From assembly GCF_001698125.1 (NCBI RefSeq), contig NZ_CP013854.1, positions 5,952,001 through 6,016,000 of the forward strand: a stretch of 64,000 nt of DNA, read 5' to 3'. This DNA comes from Pseudonocardia sp. HH130630-07 (GTDB taxonomy: Bacteria; Actinomycetota; Actinomycetes; Mycobacteriales; Pseudonocardiaceae). This document shows, piece after piece, positions 9,492 through 19,639 of the stretch. A program made the translations under genes and the position numbers. Numbering within the stretch: the stretch's first letter is position 1; every line of letters starts with the position of its first letter. The notes under the pieces are model-generated. The model saw nothing but the letters and a program-made list of their open reading frames with translations. It did no database searches and was not told the DNA's origin.

Positions 9492-10390
9492 TCGCGCCCC
9501 ATGTCGCGGTGCTCCACGTTCACCTGGACGCCCTCGGTGGCGGACAGCCGCCGGCCGATCTCCTCGGAGATCGCCACCGAGCGGTGCTTCCCGCCGGTGC
9601 AGCCGACGGCGACCGTCAGGTACCGCTTGCCCTCCCGCCGGTAGCCGGCGCCCACCAGGTCCAGCAGCTCCAGGTAGCGGTCGACGAACTCGGCCGCGCC
9701 CTCCTGGGACAGCACGTAGTCGCTGACCTCGCGGTCGCGGCCGGTGTGCTCGCGCAGCTCCGGGATCCAGTGCGGGTTCGGCAGGAACCTGACGTCGACG
9801 ACCAGGTCGGCGTCCAGCGGCAGCCCGTACTTGTACCCGAAGGAGAGCACCGTGACCCGGGTGGCGGCGTGCGCCCCCTCCCCCGCGAACGAGGCCTCGA
9901 TCCGCGCCCGCAGGTCGTGCACCGACAGGTTCGAGGTGTCGACGACGAGATCGGCCTCGGACCGCAGCGGGCGCAGCACCTCCCGCTCGGCGTTGAGCCC
10001 GTCGGTGATCCGGCCGGCACCCTGCAGCGGGTGCGAGCGGCGGTTCTGCTCGAACCGGCGCACCAGCACCGCGTCCGACGCCTCCAGGAACATCAGTTTC
10101 GGGCGGTAGCCGCGCCCGTCCAGGTCCTTCAGGACCGCACCCAGGTCGTCGGTGAACGCCCGGGACCGCACGTCCATGACGACGGCGATCCGGGTCACCT
10201 CCCCGCGGGCCCGCGAGCCCAGTTCCACCATCGTCGCGATCAGCTCCGGTGGCAGGTTGTCCACCACGAACCAGCCGAGGTCCTCGAGCACCTTCGCGGC
10301 GGTGCTGCGGCCGGCCCCGGAGAGCCCGCTGACCACCGCCACCTCGATACCCGGAGCGCTCCCCTGCTCACCGGTCTCCGTCCCCGTCAT
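9488..10390 (-). CDS. rapZ: RNase adapter RapZ / nucleotide-binding protein (YvcJ family)
   Basis: A 300-residue P-loop protein of the RapZ/YvcJ family. The Walker A region reads GLSGAGRST, with arginine in place of the usual lysine, as is seen in actinobacterial members. The C-terminal signature GCTGGKHRSVAISEEIGRRL is intact. In Enterobacteria RapZ steers small-RNA decay; in actinobacteria the role is unsettled. Start ATG 10390 lies inside the 3' end of uvrC (23-bp overlap) and matches the family N-terminus after a short acidic leader; a longer in-frame extension exists but is read as uvrC shadow. Confidence 0.94.
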   Translation of the reverse strand: MTGTETGEQGSAPGIEVAVVSGLSGAGRSTAAKVLEDLGWFVVDNLPPELIATMVELGSRARGEVTRIAVVMDVRSRAFTDDLGAVLKDLDGRGYRPKLMFLEASDAVLVRRFEQNRRSHPLQGAGRITDGLNAEREVLRPLRSEADLVVDTSNLSVHDLRARIEASFAGEGAHAATRVTVLSFGYKYGLPLDADLVVDVRFLPNPHWIPELREHTGRDREVSDYVLSQEGAAEFVDRYLELLDLVGAGYRREGKRYLTVAVGCTGGKHRSVAISEEIGRRLSATEGVQVNVEHRDMGRE

Positions 10391-12371
10391 CGCCGTCCCC
10401 CTGGGCGTCGTCCCCACCGTGCAGCGCGGCGACCACCGACTCGGCGGTCTGCCGCCCGAATCCCGGTATCCCCGCGATCTCGTCGACGTCGGCGGCACGC
10501 AGCTTGCGCACCGAGCCGAAGTGCTTCAGCAGCGCCTGCCTGCGGGCCGGGCCGAGACCGGGTACGCCGTCCAGCACGGAGGCGGTCATGCCCTGCGAAC
10601 GACGCTGCCGGTGATAGGTGATGGCGAAACGGTGCGCCTCGTCCCGAACCCGCTGGAGGAGGTACAGACCTTCACTCGTCCGGGAGAGGATGACCGGGTC
10701 GGTGTCGTCGGGCAGCCACACCTCCTCCAGGCGCTTGGCCAGGCCGCAGACCGCGACGTCGGTGATCCCCAGCTCGGCCAGCTCCGCGGCCGCGGCGTCG
10801 ACCTGGGGCTTCGCGCCGTCGACGACGAGCAGGTTCGGCGGATAGGCGAACCGCTTCGGGCGGCCCGTCTCCGGGTCGATGCCGGTCCGGACGGTGTCGC
10901 CCGGCCCGACCTCGCCGGACGGGCCACCGGGGTCCGGCTCGTCGGCGGTCTCGGCCAGGTAGCGGCGGAACCGGCGGCGGACGACCTCGGCGATCGAGGC
11001 GACGTCGCCCTCCTGGGCCGCGGCCCGGATCTCGAAGCGGCGGTACTCGGACTTGCGGGGCAGGCCGTCCTCGAACACCACCAGCGAGGCGACCACGTTC
11101 GTGCCCTGCACGTGGCTGATGTCGATGCACTCGATCCGCAGCGGCGCCTGGTCCAGCTCCAGGTTCTCCTGGATCTCCTGCAGGGCCGCGGAGCGCGCCG
11201 TGAGGTCACCGGCCCGGCGCAGCTTGTGCTGGGCGAACGCCTCCTTGGCGTTGCGCGCGACCGTCTCGGCCAGCGCCTTCTTGTCGCCGCGCTGGGCGAC
11301 CCGCAGCGAGACCTTCGAGCCGCGCAGGCCGGTCAGCCAGCGCTCCAGCGCCGGGGCGTCGGCCGGCGGCACCGGGACGAGGATCTCCTTCGGCACCGGC
11401 TGCATCGCGTCGTCCGCGGAGCCCGCCAGCGCGTGCTGCTCGCCGTAGAACTGCGAGACGAACCGTTCGACGAGCTGCTCGGTGTCGGTCGGCTCGACCT
11501 TGTCGATCACCCAGCCGCGCTGGCCGCGGACCCGCCCGCCACGCACGTGGAAGATCTGGACCGCCGCCTCCAGCTCGTCCTCGGCGAACGCGACGACGTC
11601 GGCGTCGGTCCCGTCGCCCAGCACGACGGCCTGCTTCTCCATCGCCCGGCGCAGCGCGCCCAGATCGTCGCGCATCCGGGCGGCGCGCTCGAACTCGAGG
11701 TTCTCCGAGGCCTGGGCCATCTCCCGCTCCAGGTGCTTCACCATGCGGTCGGTGCGCCCGGACAGGAAGTCGGAGAAGCTCTCGACGATGTCGCGGTGCT
11801 CGTCGGCGGTGACCGTGCCGACGCACGGCGCCGAGCACTTGTCGATGTAGCCGAGCAGGCAGGGCCGCCCGATCTGACCGTGCCGCTTGAACACCCCGGT
11901 CGAGCAGGTGCGCGCCGGGAACACCCGCAGCAGCAGGTCGAGGGTCTCCCGGATGGCCCAGGCGTGCGCGTACGGCCCGAAGTAGCGCACGCCCTTGCGC
12001 CGCGGACCGCGGTACACGTGCAGCCGCGGGTACTCCTCGTGCATCGTCACCGCGAGCACCGGATAGGTCTTGTCGTCGCGGTAGCGGACGTTGAACCGCG
12101 GGTCGTACTCCTTGATCCAGTTGTACTCCAGCTGGAGTGCCTCGACCTCGGTGCCGACGACGGTCCACTCGACCTTCGACGCCGTGGTCACCATCTGCCG
12201 GGTGCGCGGGTGCAGACCGGCGAGATCGGCGAAGTAGGAGTTGAGCCGCTGCCGCAGGCTCTTGGCCTTGCCGACGTAGATCACCCGGCCACGCGGGTCG
12301 GAGAACCGGTAGACCCCCGGCGACTCCGGGATCGTCCCGGTCGCCGGACGGTAGGTGCTCGGGTCGGCCAT
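10368..12371 (-). CDS. uvrC: excinuclease ABC subunit C
   Basis: A 667-residue nuclease that makes both incisions in nucleotide excision repair with UvrAB. Domain order: GIY-YIG nuclease (about 10-95, GVYRFSDPRGRVIYVGKAKS), a cysteine cluster CSTGVF...CLLGYIDKC...C (about 155-185), UVR motif ENLEFERAARMRDDL, RNase H-like C-terminal nuclease (ECIDISHVQG, NLLVVDGAKPQVDAA), and tandem HhH (DGVPGLGPARRQALLKHFGS). The last 20 residues are a run of Asp/Gly. Start ATG 12371 gives the normal N-terminus. The gene is divergent from a DUF2786 gene that carries an SOS box. Confidence 0.97.
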   Translation of the reverse strand: MADPSTYRPATGTIPESPGVYRFSDPRGRVIYVGKAKSLRQRLNSYFADLAGLHPRTRQMVTTASKVEWTVVGTEVEALQLEYNWIKEYDPRFNVRYRDDKTYPVLAVTMHEEYPRLHVYRGPRRKGVRYFGPYAHAWAIRETLDLLLRVFPARTCSTGVFKRHGQIGRPCLLGYIDKCSAPCVGTVTADEHRDIVESFSDFLSGRTDRMVKHLEREMAQASENLEFERAARMRDDLGALRRAMEKQAVVLGDGTDADVVAFAEDELEAAVQIFHVRGGRVRGQRGWVIDKVEPTDTEQLVERFVSQFYGEQHALAGSADDAMQPVPKEILVPVPPADAPALERWLTGLRGSKVSLRVAQRGDKKALAETVARNAKEAFAQHKLRRAGDLTARSAALQEIQENLELDQAPLRIECIDISHVQGTNVVASLVVFEDGLPRKSEYRRFEIRAAAQEGDVASIAEVVRRRFRRYLAETADEPDPGGPSGEVGPGDTVRTGIDPETGRPKRFAYPPNLLVVDGAKPQVDAAAAELAELGITDVAVCGLAKRLEEVWLPDDTDPVILSRTSEGLYLLQRVRDEAHRFAITYHRQRRSQGMTASVLDGVPGLGPARRQALLKHFGSVRKLRAADVDEIAGIPGFGRQTAESVVAALHGGDDAQGDGDDGDGDR

Positions 12372-12506
12372 GGTGGGTTCCAGGGTAGATCCGGGCACCG
12401 ACACTCCCGCCCGGCCCCCGCCGACGCCCCGGCGTGGCGCGTGGGTGTAGGGACCTCCCGGGCGGCCCGGCCCGGAGGTTGTCGGGGCGCTGGGGTAGAC
12501 ATGCGG

Positions 12507-12522
12507 TCGAACACGAGTTCGA
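12507..12522. promoter_or_regulatory. LexA (SOS) box
   Basis: TCGAAC (12507-12512), 4-nt spacer, GTTCGA (12517-12522): a perfect match to the mycobacterial/Gram-positive SOS box consensus TCGAAC-N4-GTTCGA. It lies 18 bp before the ATG of the DUF2786 gene and immediately downstream of a TAGACA -10-like hexamer (12496-12501), a typical repressor position. It is 135 bp from the uvrC start, in the shared divergent spacer. The match is seen directly; LexA control is inferred from the established consensus. Confidence 0.85.
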
Positions 12523-12540
12523 CACCGGACGGGGAGAGCG

Positions 12541-13365
12541 ATGAGCACCGCACACCGCACACCGCAGGACGTCGCGTCCGGGACCGCGCCCGGTGTGCCT
12601 CCGGTACCGGAGGCCCGGCTCGACACCATCCGGAAGCTGCTGGCCAAGGCCGAGCGGGCGGGCACCCCGGACGAGGCCGAGATCTACACCGACAAGGCGG
12701 TGCAGATGATGGCCCGGCACGGGGTCGACGAGGCGGTGCTCGCCGCGACCGGCGGCGACCGGCGCGCCGACCCGATCGGCCGGGTGCGGATCCCGGTCGA
12801 CGACCCGTACAGCGGCGCGAAGGCCAGGCTGCTCGGGTGGACGGCGGCCGCGCTGCGGTGCCGCTGGGTGATGCACGACCACCGCAACGGGCGGGTCGGG
12901 GCCGTCACCCTGTTCGGCCACCGTTCGGACACCGAACGGGCCGAGCTGCTCTACACCTCGCTGCTCCTGCAGATCTCGGCCCAGGTCGCCGGGGTACGGC
13001 CGCCGCACCCCGGCGAGTCGGTCGCGGCCTTCCGCCGGTCCTGGATCTTCGGGTTCGCCTCCCGGATCCACCAGCGGCTGACCGAGGCCGAGCAGGCCGC
13101 GGTCGCCGAGGCCGAGCAGGCCGCGGTCGCCGAGGCCGGTGACCGGCGGGGCGGCGCGGCCGGGCCCTCGGTGGAACTCGTCCTGGCCGACCGCGGCGAC
13201 CGGGTGGACCGGGCCTACGCCGAGGAGTTCGGCGCCCTGCCCCGGGCCCGCCGCCCGCAGGTGTCGGGCTCCGGGCACCGGCACGGCGCCGCGGCCGCCG
13301 ACCGGGCCGACCTGGGCGGGCCCGCGGTGACCGGGCGGGCCCCGGCCCGGATCACCCCGCGGTGA
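12541..13365 (+). CDS. DUF2786 domain-containing protein, SOS-controlled
   Basis: A 274-residue cytosolic protein. Residues about 27-66 form the DUF2786 domain (IRKLLAKAERAGTPDEAEIY then QMMARHGVDE), a small helical domain of unknown function. It is followed by an unassigned domain (about 75-190) and a basic, Gly/Ala-rich tail. Near residue 183 an eight-residue unit (AEQAAVAE) is duplicated, matching a 24-bp tandem DNA repeat. The start ATG follows GGGGAGAG. The LexA box just upstream and the divergent uvrC suggest a DNA-damage role, which is inference. Its 3' end overlaps the convergent PH-domain gene by 14 bp. Confidence 0.85.
   Translation: MSTAHRTPQDVASGTAPGVPPVPEARLDTIRKLLAKAERAGTPDEAEIYTDKAVQMMARHGVDEAVLAATGGDRRADPIGRVRIPVDDPYSGAKARLLGWTAAALRCRWVMHDHRNGRVGAVTLFGHRSDTERAELLYTSLLLQISAQVAGVRPPHPGESVAAFRRSWIFGFASRIHQRLTEAEQAAVAEAEQAAVAEAGDRRGGAAGPSVELVLADRGDRVDRAYAEEFGALPRARRPQVSGSGHRHGAAAADRADLGGPAVTGRAPARITPR
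13087..13134 (+). repeat. 24-bp tandem duplication in the DUF2786 gene
   Basis: Two exact, adjacent copies of a 24-nt unit (13087-13110 and 13111-13134) encode AEQAAVAE twice in a predicted helix. The identity at every base indicates a recent slippage or duplication that kept the frame. Confidence 0.9.
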
Positions 13366-13876
13366 CGGCGGAGTGGTGCAGCTCCCGCAGCGTGCGCACG
13401 CCGCGCACGGCGAGCCCCCGGTCCACGGCCTGGACCGCGAGCACCGGGTGGTACTCGTCGTCGGGCAGTTCCAGGCGGGCCGACGCCGCGCCGTCCGGGA
13501 ACGAGACGCCCTCGACCTCGGCCCAGGTGAACCAGCGGGTCGTCAGCACGTTGCGGACCTCGACTCCGTGCCGGTCGGCGCGGGCCCGCGGCCGGGCCAT
13601 CAGCAACAGCCCACCGGCCACGAAGGCACCGATCACCATCATGGCCACCTGGTCGGCGGGCCGGAAGATCACGCCGGTGTCCTCGCCCGGCATGAGGTAG
13701 GCGACGATCGCGAAGAACACCATGACGGCCGCCGCGGACACCCACGCGGTGATCAGCAGGGCCCGCGGACGCAGGGTCACGGCGTCCGGACCGGGGCCCT
13801 CGGCCGCCGGTGTGTGCTGCGGGTGCTCGGTCACGGTGCGTTCTCCCTGCCCGGCCCGGTCCGGGCCCTCGCTCAT
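13352..13876 (-). CDS. PH domain-containing membrane protein
   Basis: A 174-residue protein with two predicted transmembrane helices (about residues 45-66 and 82-102) followed by a bacterial PH-like domain (RHGVEVRNVLTTRWFTWAEV...). A related small membrane gene follows ribH in mycobacteria, so the position is conserved. The ATG at 13876 overlaps the ribH stop (ATGA), and a GTG 42 nt further in is an alternative start. Function unknown; the domain suggests a membrane-anchored cytoplasmic adaptor. Confidence 0.85.
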   Translation of the reverse strand: MSEGPDRAGQGERTVTEHPQHTPAAEGPGPDAVTLRPRALLITAWVSAAAVMVFFAIVAYLMPGEDTGVIFRPADQVAMMVIGAFVAGGLLLMARPRARADRHGVEVRNVLTTRWFTWAEVEGVSFPDGAASARLELPDDEYHPVLAVQAVDRGLAVRGVRTLRELHHSAVTAG

Positions 13877-14358
13877 GTGCGTGCCCCGGCGCGGAGATCC
13901 CGGAGCACCAGCGCCGACTCGAGGGCGGCGAGGCACGCCTCGGCCCCCTTGTCCTCCGCGGCCCCGGGACCGCCGGAGCGGTCCACCGCCTGCTGGACGG
14001 TGTCGGTGGTCAGCACGCCGTTGCCGACCGGGGTCGCCTCGTCGAGCGCCACCCGGGTGAGACCGGCGGTGACGGCGTCGCACACGTACTCGAAGTGCGG
14101 CGTCCCGCCGCGCACCACCACGCCCAGCGCCACGACCGCGTCGTGGGTGCGGGCCAGTTCCTGGGCCACCACGGGCAGCTCGACGGTACCCGGCACCCGG
14201 ACGACGACGGGCTCCACGCCGGCGTCGCGCGCGGTGCCGACCGCCCGCTCCAGCAGCGCGTCCACGATCTCGGCGTGCCAGCGGGCGGCGACCACGCCGA
14301 GCCGCAGGCCGCTCGCGTCCAGCTGCGTGGCCCCGGCGGGCCGCCCCTCACCGCTCAT
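13873..14358 (-). CDS. ribH: 6,7-dimethyl-8-ribityllumazine synthase
   Basis: A 161-residue lumazine synthase, the penultimate step of riboflavin synthesis, condensing the pyrimidinedione with dihydroxybutanone phosphate. Family landmarks: ARWHAEIVDALLERA near the N-terminus, VPGTVELPVVAQ, GVVVRGGTPHFEYVCDAV (with the catalytic histidine), and PVGNGVLTTDT. Start ATG 14358 gives the family length. It lies 103 bp after ribBA and overlaps the PH-domain gene downstream. Confidence 0.96.
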   Translation of the reverse strand: MSGEGRPAGATQLDASGLRLGVVAARWHAEIVDALLERAVGTARDAGVEPVVVRVPGTVELPVVAQELARTHDAVVALGVVVRGGTPHFEYVCDAVTAGLTRVALDEATPVGNGVLTTDTVQQAVDRSGGPGAAEDKGAEACLAALESALVLRDLRAGART

Positions 14359-14461
14359 GCCCACGATTCTCGCCCGTGCGGGCGGGCACCGGAGCACCGG
14401 GGTGCCCGCCGGCCCGGCGGGCCGACCGGCGCGCGCCGACGGGACGGCGGACCCGGGCGGC

Positions 14462-15771
<1,310 letters not shown>

Positions 15772-15775
<4 letters not shown>

Positions 15776-16416
15776 CGCGCGACCCCTTCCTGTCCTGCGT
15801 CCGATCCCGCCGAGGCTCCCCGCAGGTACCCCGCGGTCATCCGTTCCACGTACTTGGCGATCACGTCGACCTCCAGGTTGACCGGGTCACCGGGAGTCCG
15901 CGCGCCCAGGGTGGTGTCGGCGAGCGTGGTCGGGATGAGCGCCACACCGAACCCGTCCGGGTACTCCGCGGCGACGGTCAGCGACACCCCGTCGACGGCG
16001 ATCGAACCCTTCTCCACGACGTACCGGGCCAGCTCCGCGGGCAACGAGAAGCGGACCTCGTCGCTGCGCTCGCCCGGGGTGCGCGAGACGACGCTCCCCA
16101 CCCCGTCGACGTGGCCCTGCACGATGTGGCCGTCGAGCCGGCCACCGGCGCGCACCGCGCGCTCCAGGTTGACCCCGGATCCGGGGCCGACCGCTCCGAG
16201 CGAGGTGCGCTTCAGGGTCTCCGGGACGAGCTCGAGGGTGAGGGTCGCAGCGCCGGGGCCGTCCACGACGGCGGTCAGGCAACACCCGTTCACGGCCACC
16301 GACTCCCCGTGCCCGACGTCGGCGGCGAGCGCCGCCCGTACCGTCAGCACGACGACGTCGCCGTCGGTCCGGAGGTCGACGACCTCGCCGACCTCCTCCA
16401 CGATGCCGGTGAACAT
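15772..16416 (-). CDS. ribE: riboflavin synthase subunit alpha
   Basis: A 214-residue protein with the duplicated lumazine-binding barrel of riboflavin synthase. The first repeat starts MFTGIVEEVGEV and contains VNGCCLTAV; the second has GHIVQGHVDGVG and VDGVSLTVA. It dismutates two lumazines to riboflavin. It starts the ribE-ribBA-ribH run and is coupled to ribBA. The about 300-nt leader upstream shows no recognisable FMN riboswitch core. The pyrimidine deaminase/reductase gene ribD, often adjacent in actinobacteria, is absent from this cluster. Confidence 0.96.
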
Positions 16417-16714
16417 CGGTGTTCCCTCCTGCTCCTCCGATCGGCGCCGACGCCGACCGTGGGTCGATCTCCACGTCCGGCCGAGCGGTCCTCGTCCCCT
16501 GCAACCGCACGGTGTCCGAGATCGTTCCCACGCCGGGTGCCGTCCACCGTTCCCGGTGGCCGGGCAGGGTGCCGGGCCGTCGGTGCGGACGCTACCCCTG
16601 CCGGGAGCGATCGCGGTCCTCCTGCGGCACAGGTCATGACCCGGACCGCCTGCTGTGCGCGGAGTCACACGGAGGCACCCGCCGCTCCGGCGCCGCGGCG
16701 CCGCCCGGTCGTGC

Positions 16715-17410
16715 TCAGCCGGCCCAGCGGTGCGGGCTCGCCCGGCGCACGCTGTCGCGCAGCGCCGCGACCGCGCGCCCCGGGTCCTCGGCGTTGTAGA
16801 CGGCGGACCCCGCGACGAAGCAGTCGACGCCGGCCTCGGCGGCCTGCTCGATGGTGTCGGCGTTGATGCCGCCGTCGATCTCGACGATCAGCCGCAGGTG
16901 ACCGGTGTCGACGAGCCGGCGGGCCGTCCGGACCTTGTCCAGCACCTCGGGCATGAAGCTCTGCCCGCCGAAGCCCGGCTCGACGCTCATCACCAGCAGC
17001 GTGTCGTAGTGCCCGAGCAGCTCCACGTACGGGTCGAGCGGGGTGTTCGGCTTGATCGACAGCCCAGCGAGCGCGCCGGCGGCGCGCAGGTCCTTCGCCA
17101 GCTTCACCGGGTCGTCCGCGGCCTCGACGTGCACGGTGACGTTGCGGGCGCCGGCCTCGGCGTAACCGGGGGCCCAGCGGTCCGGGTCGGAGATCATGAG
17201 GTGGCAGTCGAGCGGGATCTCGGTGGCGGCCCGCAGGCTCTGCACGACCGGGAGCCCGAGGGTCAGGTTCGGCACGAAGTGCGCGTCCATCACGTCGACG
17301 TGCAGCCAGTCCGCACCGGTCGTGCCGTCACGCGGGCCGACGGCCGCGGCCTCGTCGGCCAGCCGCGCGAAGTCGGCCGAGAGGATGCTGGGCGCGATCA
17401 TGGGGTGCAC
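16715..17410 (-). CDS. rpe: ribulose-phosphate 3-epimerase
   Basis: A TIM-barrel epimerase of the pentose phosphate pathway (ribulose 5-phosphate to xylulose 5-phosphate), about 231 residues. Signatures: IAPSILSADFARL at the start, the first catalytic aspartate in WLHVDVMDAHFVPN, the metal histidine in LDCHLMI, SVEPGFGGQ, and the second catalytic aspartate in VEIDGGIN. The start is either GTG 17410 or ATG 17401, three codons apart; neither has a strong ribosome binding site. It follows rsmB after a hairpin, so it may have its own promoter. Confidence 0.95.
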   Translation of the reverse strand: MHPMIAPSILSADFARLADEAAAVGPRDGTTGADWLHVDVMDAHFVPNLTLGLPVVQSLRAATEIPLDCHLMISDPDRWAPGYAEAGARNVTVHVEAADDPVKLAKDLRAAGALAGLSIKPNTPLDPYVELLGHYDTLLVMSVEPGFGGQSFMPEVLDKVRTARRLVDTGHLRLIVEIDGGINADTIEQAAEAGVDCFVAGSAVYNAEDPGRAVAALRDSVRRASPHRWAG

Positions 17411-17460
17411 GCGGAGCAGGCTACTTCGGCGCGGTCCGGGCACGGACACCCGTGGGCGAG

Positions 17461-17495
17461 GGCGCCGTCACACCCGTCCGGGGTGCGACGGCGCC
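17461..17495 (-). terminator. rsmB terminator hairpin
   Basis: GGCGCCGTC (17461-17469) pairs with GACGGCGCC (17487-17495), with a nested CACCC/GGGTG stem inside. It begins 4 nt past the rsmB stop codon and separates rsmB from rpe. Confidence 0.6.
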
Positions 17496-17499
17496 GGGC

Positions 17500-19545
17500 T
17501 CACCCGAGCGGCTTGCGCAGCAACGTCAGGTACATGGCGTCGGTGCCGTGCCGGTGCGGCCACAGCTGCACGGCGGGGCCGTCGCCCAGGCCGGGCATCT
17601 CCGCGGGGAGGCCGGACCGCGCGTCGAGCTGCTCGACCGGGCCGGCCGGGCCGGGCCGGTCCGCCCGGCCCACGATCCGCCCGACCACCCCGGCGGTCTC
17701 GGACAGGTGCGGTGAGCAGGTGACGTAGGCGACCACACCGCCCGGCCGGACGTGCCGCAGCGCCGCGACCAGCAGCTCGCGCTGCAGCCGGGCGAGGGCC
17801 GCGGTGTCCTCCGGGCGCCGGCGCCACCGGGCCTCGGGCCGGCGCCGCAGCGCACCGAGCCCGGTGCACGGGGCGTCGACCAGCACCCGGTCGAAGACGC
17901 CGTCGGGCAGCGGGGCCTCGCGGCCGTCGGCGACGTGCACGGTCACCGGGAGCTCGTCGGTGACGGACCGGACCAGCCCGGCCCGGTGCTCGCTGGACTC
18001 CACCGCGTCCAGGGTGCCGCCGAGCGCGGCGACCAGCCCCCCGAGCAGCGACGACTTCCCGCCCGGCCCGGCACACAGGTCCAGCCAGCGCCCGGTGTCC
18101 TCCCCGTGCAGCTCGGCCCGGGCCAGGGCGGCCGCCACGAGCTGGCTGCCCTCGTCCTGGACCAGCGCCAGGCCCTCGGCGACGGCGTCGAGCTCGCCGA
18201 TGTCGCCGCTGCCCGGTTCCAGGTGCACCCCGTAGGGCGACCACGGCGCCTGCTCTCCCCCGGTGGCCAGCGCGAGCTCCTCGGCGGAGATCTCGCCGGG
18301 GCGGGCGAGCAGGTGCACCCGGGGCCGGGCGTCGTCGGCGGCCAGTGCGGCGGTCAGCTCCTCGCCGGTGTCGCCGAGCGCGTCGGCGAACGCCTGGGCG
18401 ATCCACCGGGGGTGGGCGTGGCGCAGCGCGGCCGCGCCCACCGGGTCCTCGGCGGCGTCCGGGGCGAGCCGGTCGAGCCACTCGCCCTCGTCGTGCTCGC
18501 CGATCCGGCGCAGCACGGCGTTGACGAAGCCGGCCGACTGCGAACCGTGGTCGCCGCGCACGAGCTCGACGCAGGTCGAGACGGCGGCGTGCGCCGGGAC
18601 CCTGGTCCGCAGCAGCTGGTAGGCGCCCAGCCGCAGCGCGTCGAGCAGCGGGTGCTCGATCTTCGACAGCGGCCGGTCGGTGCACGCGTCGATGATCGTG
18701 TCGAGCAGTCCCTGGGCGCGCAGGGTGCCGTAGCCCAGCTCGGTGGCCAGGGCGGCGTCACGGTCCCGGAGCCGGTACCGGCGCAGGATGCCCGGCAGCG
18801 CGAGGTTCGCGTAGGCGTCCCGCTCGCGGACCGCGGTCAGCAGCTCGTAGGCGGCCTGACGGGCCGGGTCGTCGCCCGGCGGCCGGCCGGGCCCGACCCG
18901 ACCGCGCGGCGGGCCGGAGTTGCGCGGGCCCGCCGAGCGCTCGCGACGGCCGCCGTCGCGGCGCTCGGAGTCGTGCCGGTCCTGCTCGCGGCGCGGGCCG
19001 CGCCCGGTGTCGCGGTCCCGGGACGGGCGGGTGTCGCCGCGGGGTCCCGTGGAGCCCGGGCGGCGAGCGACGTCGCCACCGGAGCGCGAGTGGCTGGGCC
19101 GGCGGTCGTGCCCGGCGCCCCGGTCGCCCCCGTCACCACGCCCGCCCCGGGAGTCACGGTCGTCGCGCCGGGCCCGGTCGCCACCGGGCCCACCACGCCC
19201 ACCGCCGTACCTGCCGCGACCGGTGCCGGAACCACCGCGATCGTCCCGGTGCCCGCCGCGGGCCCGGTCACCACCGTCGCCACCGAAGCCACCGCGATCG
19301 CCGCGGTAACCCCCACGGTCGCCACCCGGCCCGCCGCGGTCGTCGCGATCCGGGCCCCGGCCGGAGCCGGAACGGTCCCGGCCACCACCCCAGCCCGAAC
19401 CGGTCCGCTCCGCTCCGCGGCCGCCGCCGTCGCGTGGACGCCCCCGGTCCGCACCGGGGCCGCGGCGGTCGCCGTCGCGCGGGGCGCGGCGCTGGTCGCG
19501 GCGGTCACCGTCGTCCGGACGGGATCCGGGGTCCTGCTCGCTCAC
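17500..19545 (-). CDS. rsmB: 16S rRNA (cytosine(967)-C(5))-methyltransferase RsmB with long RGG-rich N-terminus
   Basis: A 681-residue protein. Residues about 226-681 are a normal RsmB/Sun: an N-terminal NusB-like RNA-binding domain (AAYELLTAVRERDAYANLALP onward) and an SAM methyltransferase domain with LDLCAGPGGKSS, DAPCTGLG and the catalytic VTCSPHLSE. It methylates C967 of 16S rRNA. Unusually, residues 1-225 are a disordered stretch almost entirely of Arg, Gly and Asp with many RGG and DRGG motifs, typical of RNA-binding or condensate-forming tails. No internal start with a convincing ribosome binding site was identified, so the extension is probably translated; a start near the NusB-like domain remains possible. 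Confidence 0.92.
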   Translation of the reverse strand: MSEQDPGSRPDDGDRRDQRRAPRDGDRRGPGADRGRPRDGGGRGAERTGSGWGGGRDRSGSGRGPDRDDRGGPGGDRGGYRGDRGGFGGDGGDRARGGHRDDRGGSGTGRGRYGGGRGGPGGDRARRDDRDSRGGRGDGGDRGAGHDRRPSHSRSGGDVARRPGSTGPRGDTRPSRDRDTGRGPRREQDRHDSERRDGGRRERSAGPRNSGPPRGRVGPGRPPGDDPARQAAYELLTAVRERDAYANLALPGILRRYRLRDRDAALATELGYGTLRAQGLLDTIIDACTDRPLSKIEHPLLDALRLGAYQLLRTRVPAHAAVSTCVELVRGDHGSQSAGFVNAVLRRIGEHDEGEWLDRLAPDAAEDPVGAAALRHAHPRWIAQAFADALGDTGEELTAALAADDARPRVHLLARPGEISAEELALATGGEQAPWSPYGVHLEPGSGDIGELDAVAEGLALVQDEGSQLVAAALARAELHGEDTGRWLDLCAGPGGKSSLLGGLVAALGGTLDAVESSEHRAGLVRSVTDELPVTVHVADGREAPLPDGVFDRVLVDAPCTGLGALRRRPEARWRRRPEDTAALARLQRELLVAALRHVRPGGVVAYVTCSPHLSETAGVVGRIVGRADRPGPAGPVEQLDARSGLPAEMPGLGDGPAVQLWPHRHGTDAMYLTLLRKPLG

Positions 19546-19639
19546 GTCGTTCTCCTCGGCGGTCGTCCGCCGCGGCCGGGGGCCCGGCCGTCCTCGTACC
19601 TCGTCGTCGCAGTTCTCGTGGCCGGATCACCGGCCCGCA

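Noticed and set aside
10152..13142. Long rightward open frame across rapZ and uvrC
   Set aside because: Antisense to two well-defined genes and without family features; an artefact of high GC content.
16417..16714. FMN riboswitch before ribE
   Set aside because: The leader lacks the RFN core segments expected in order (paired CCGGCGGU-type loops); only generic GC-rich stems are present.
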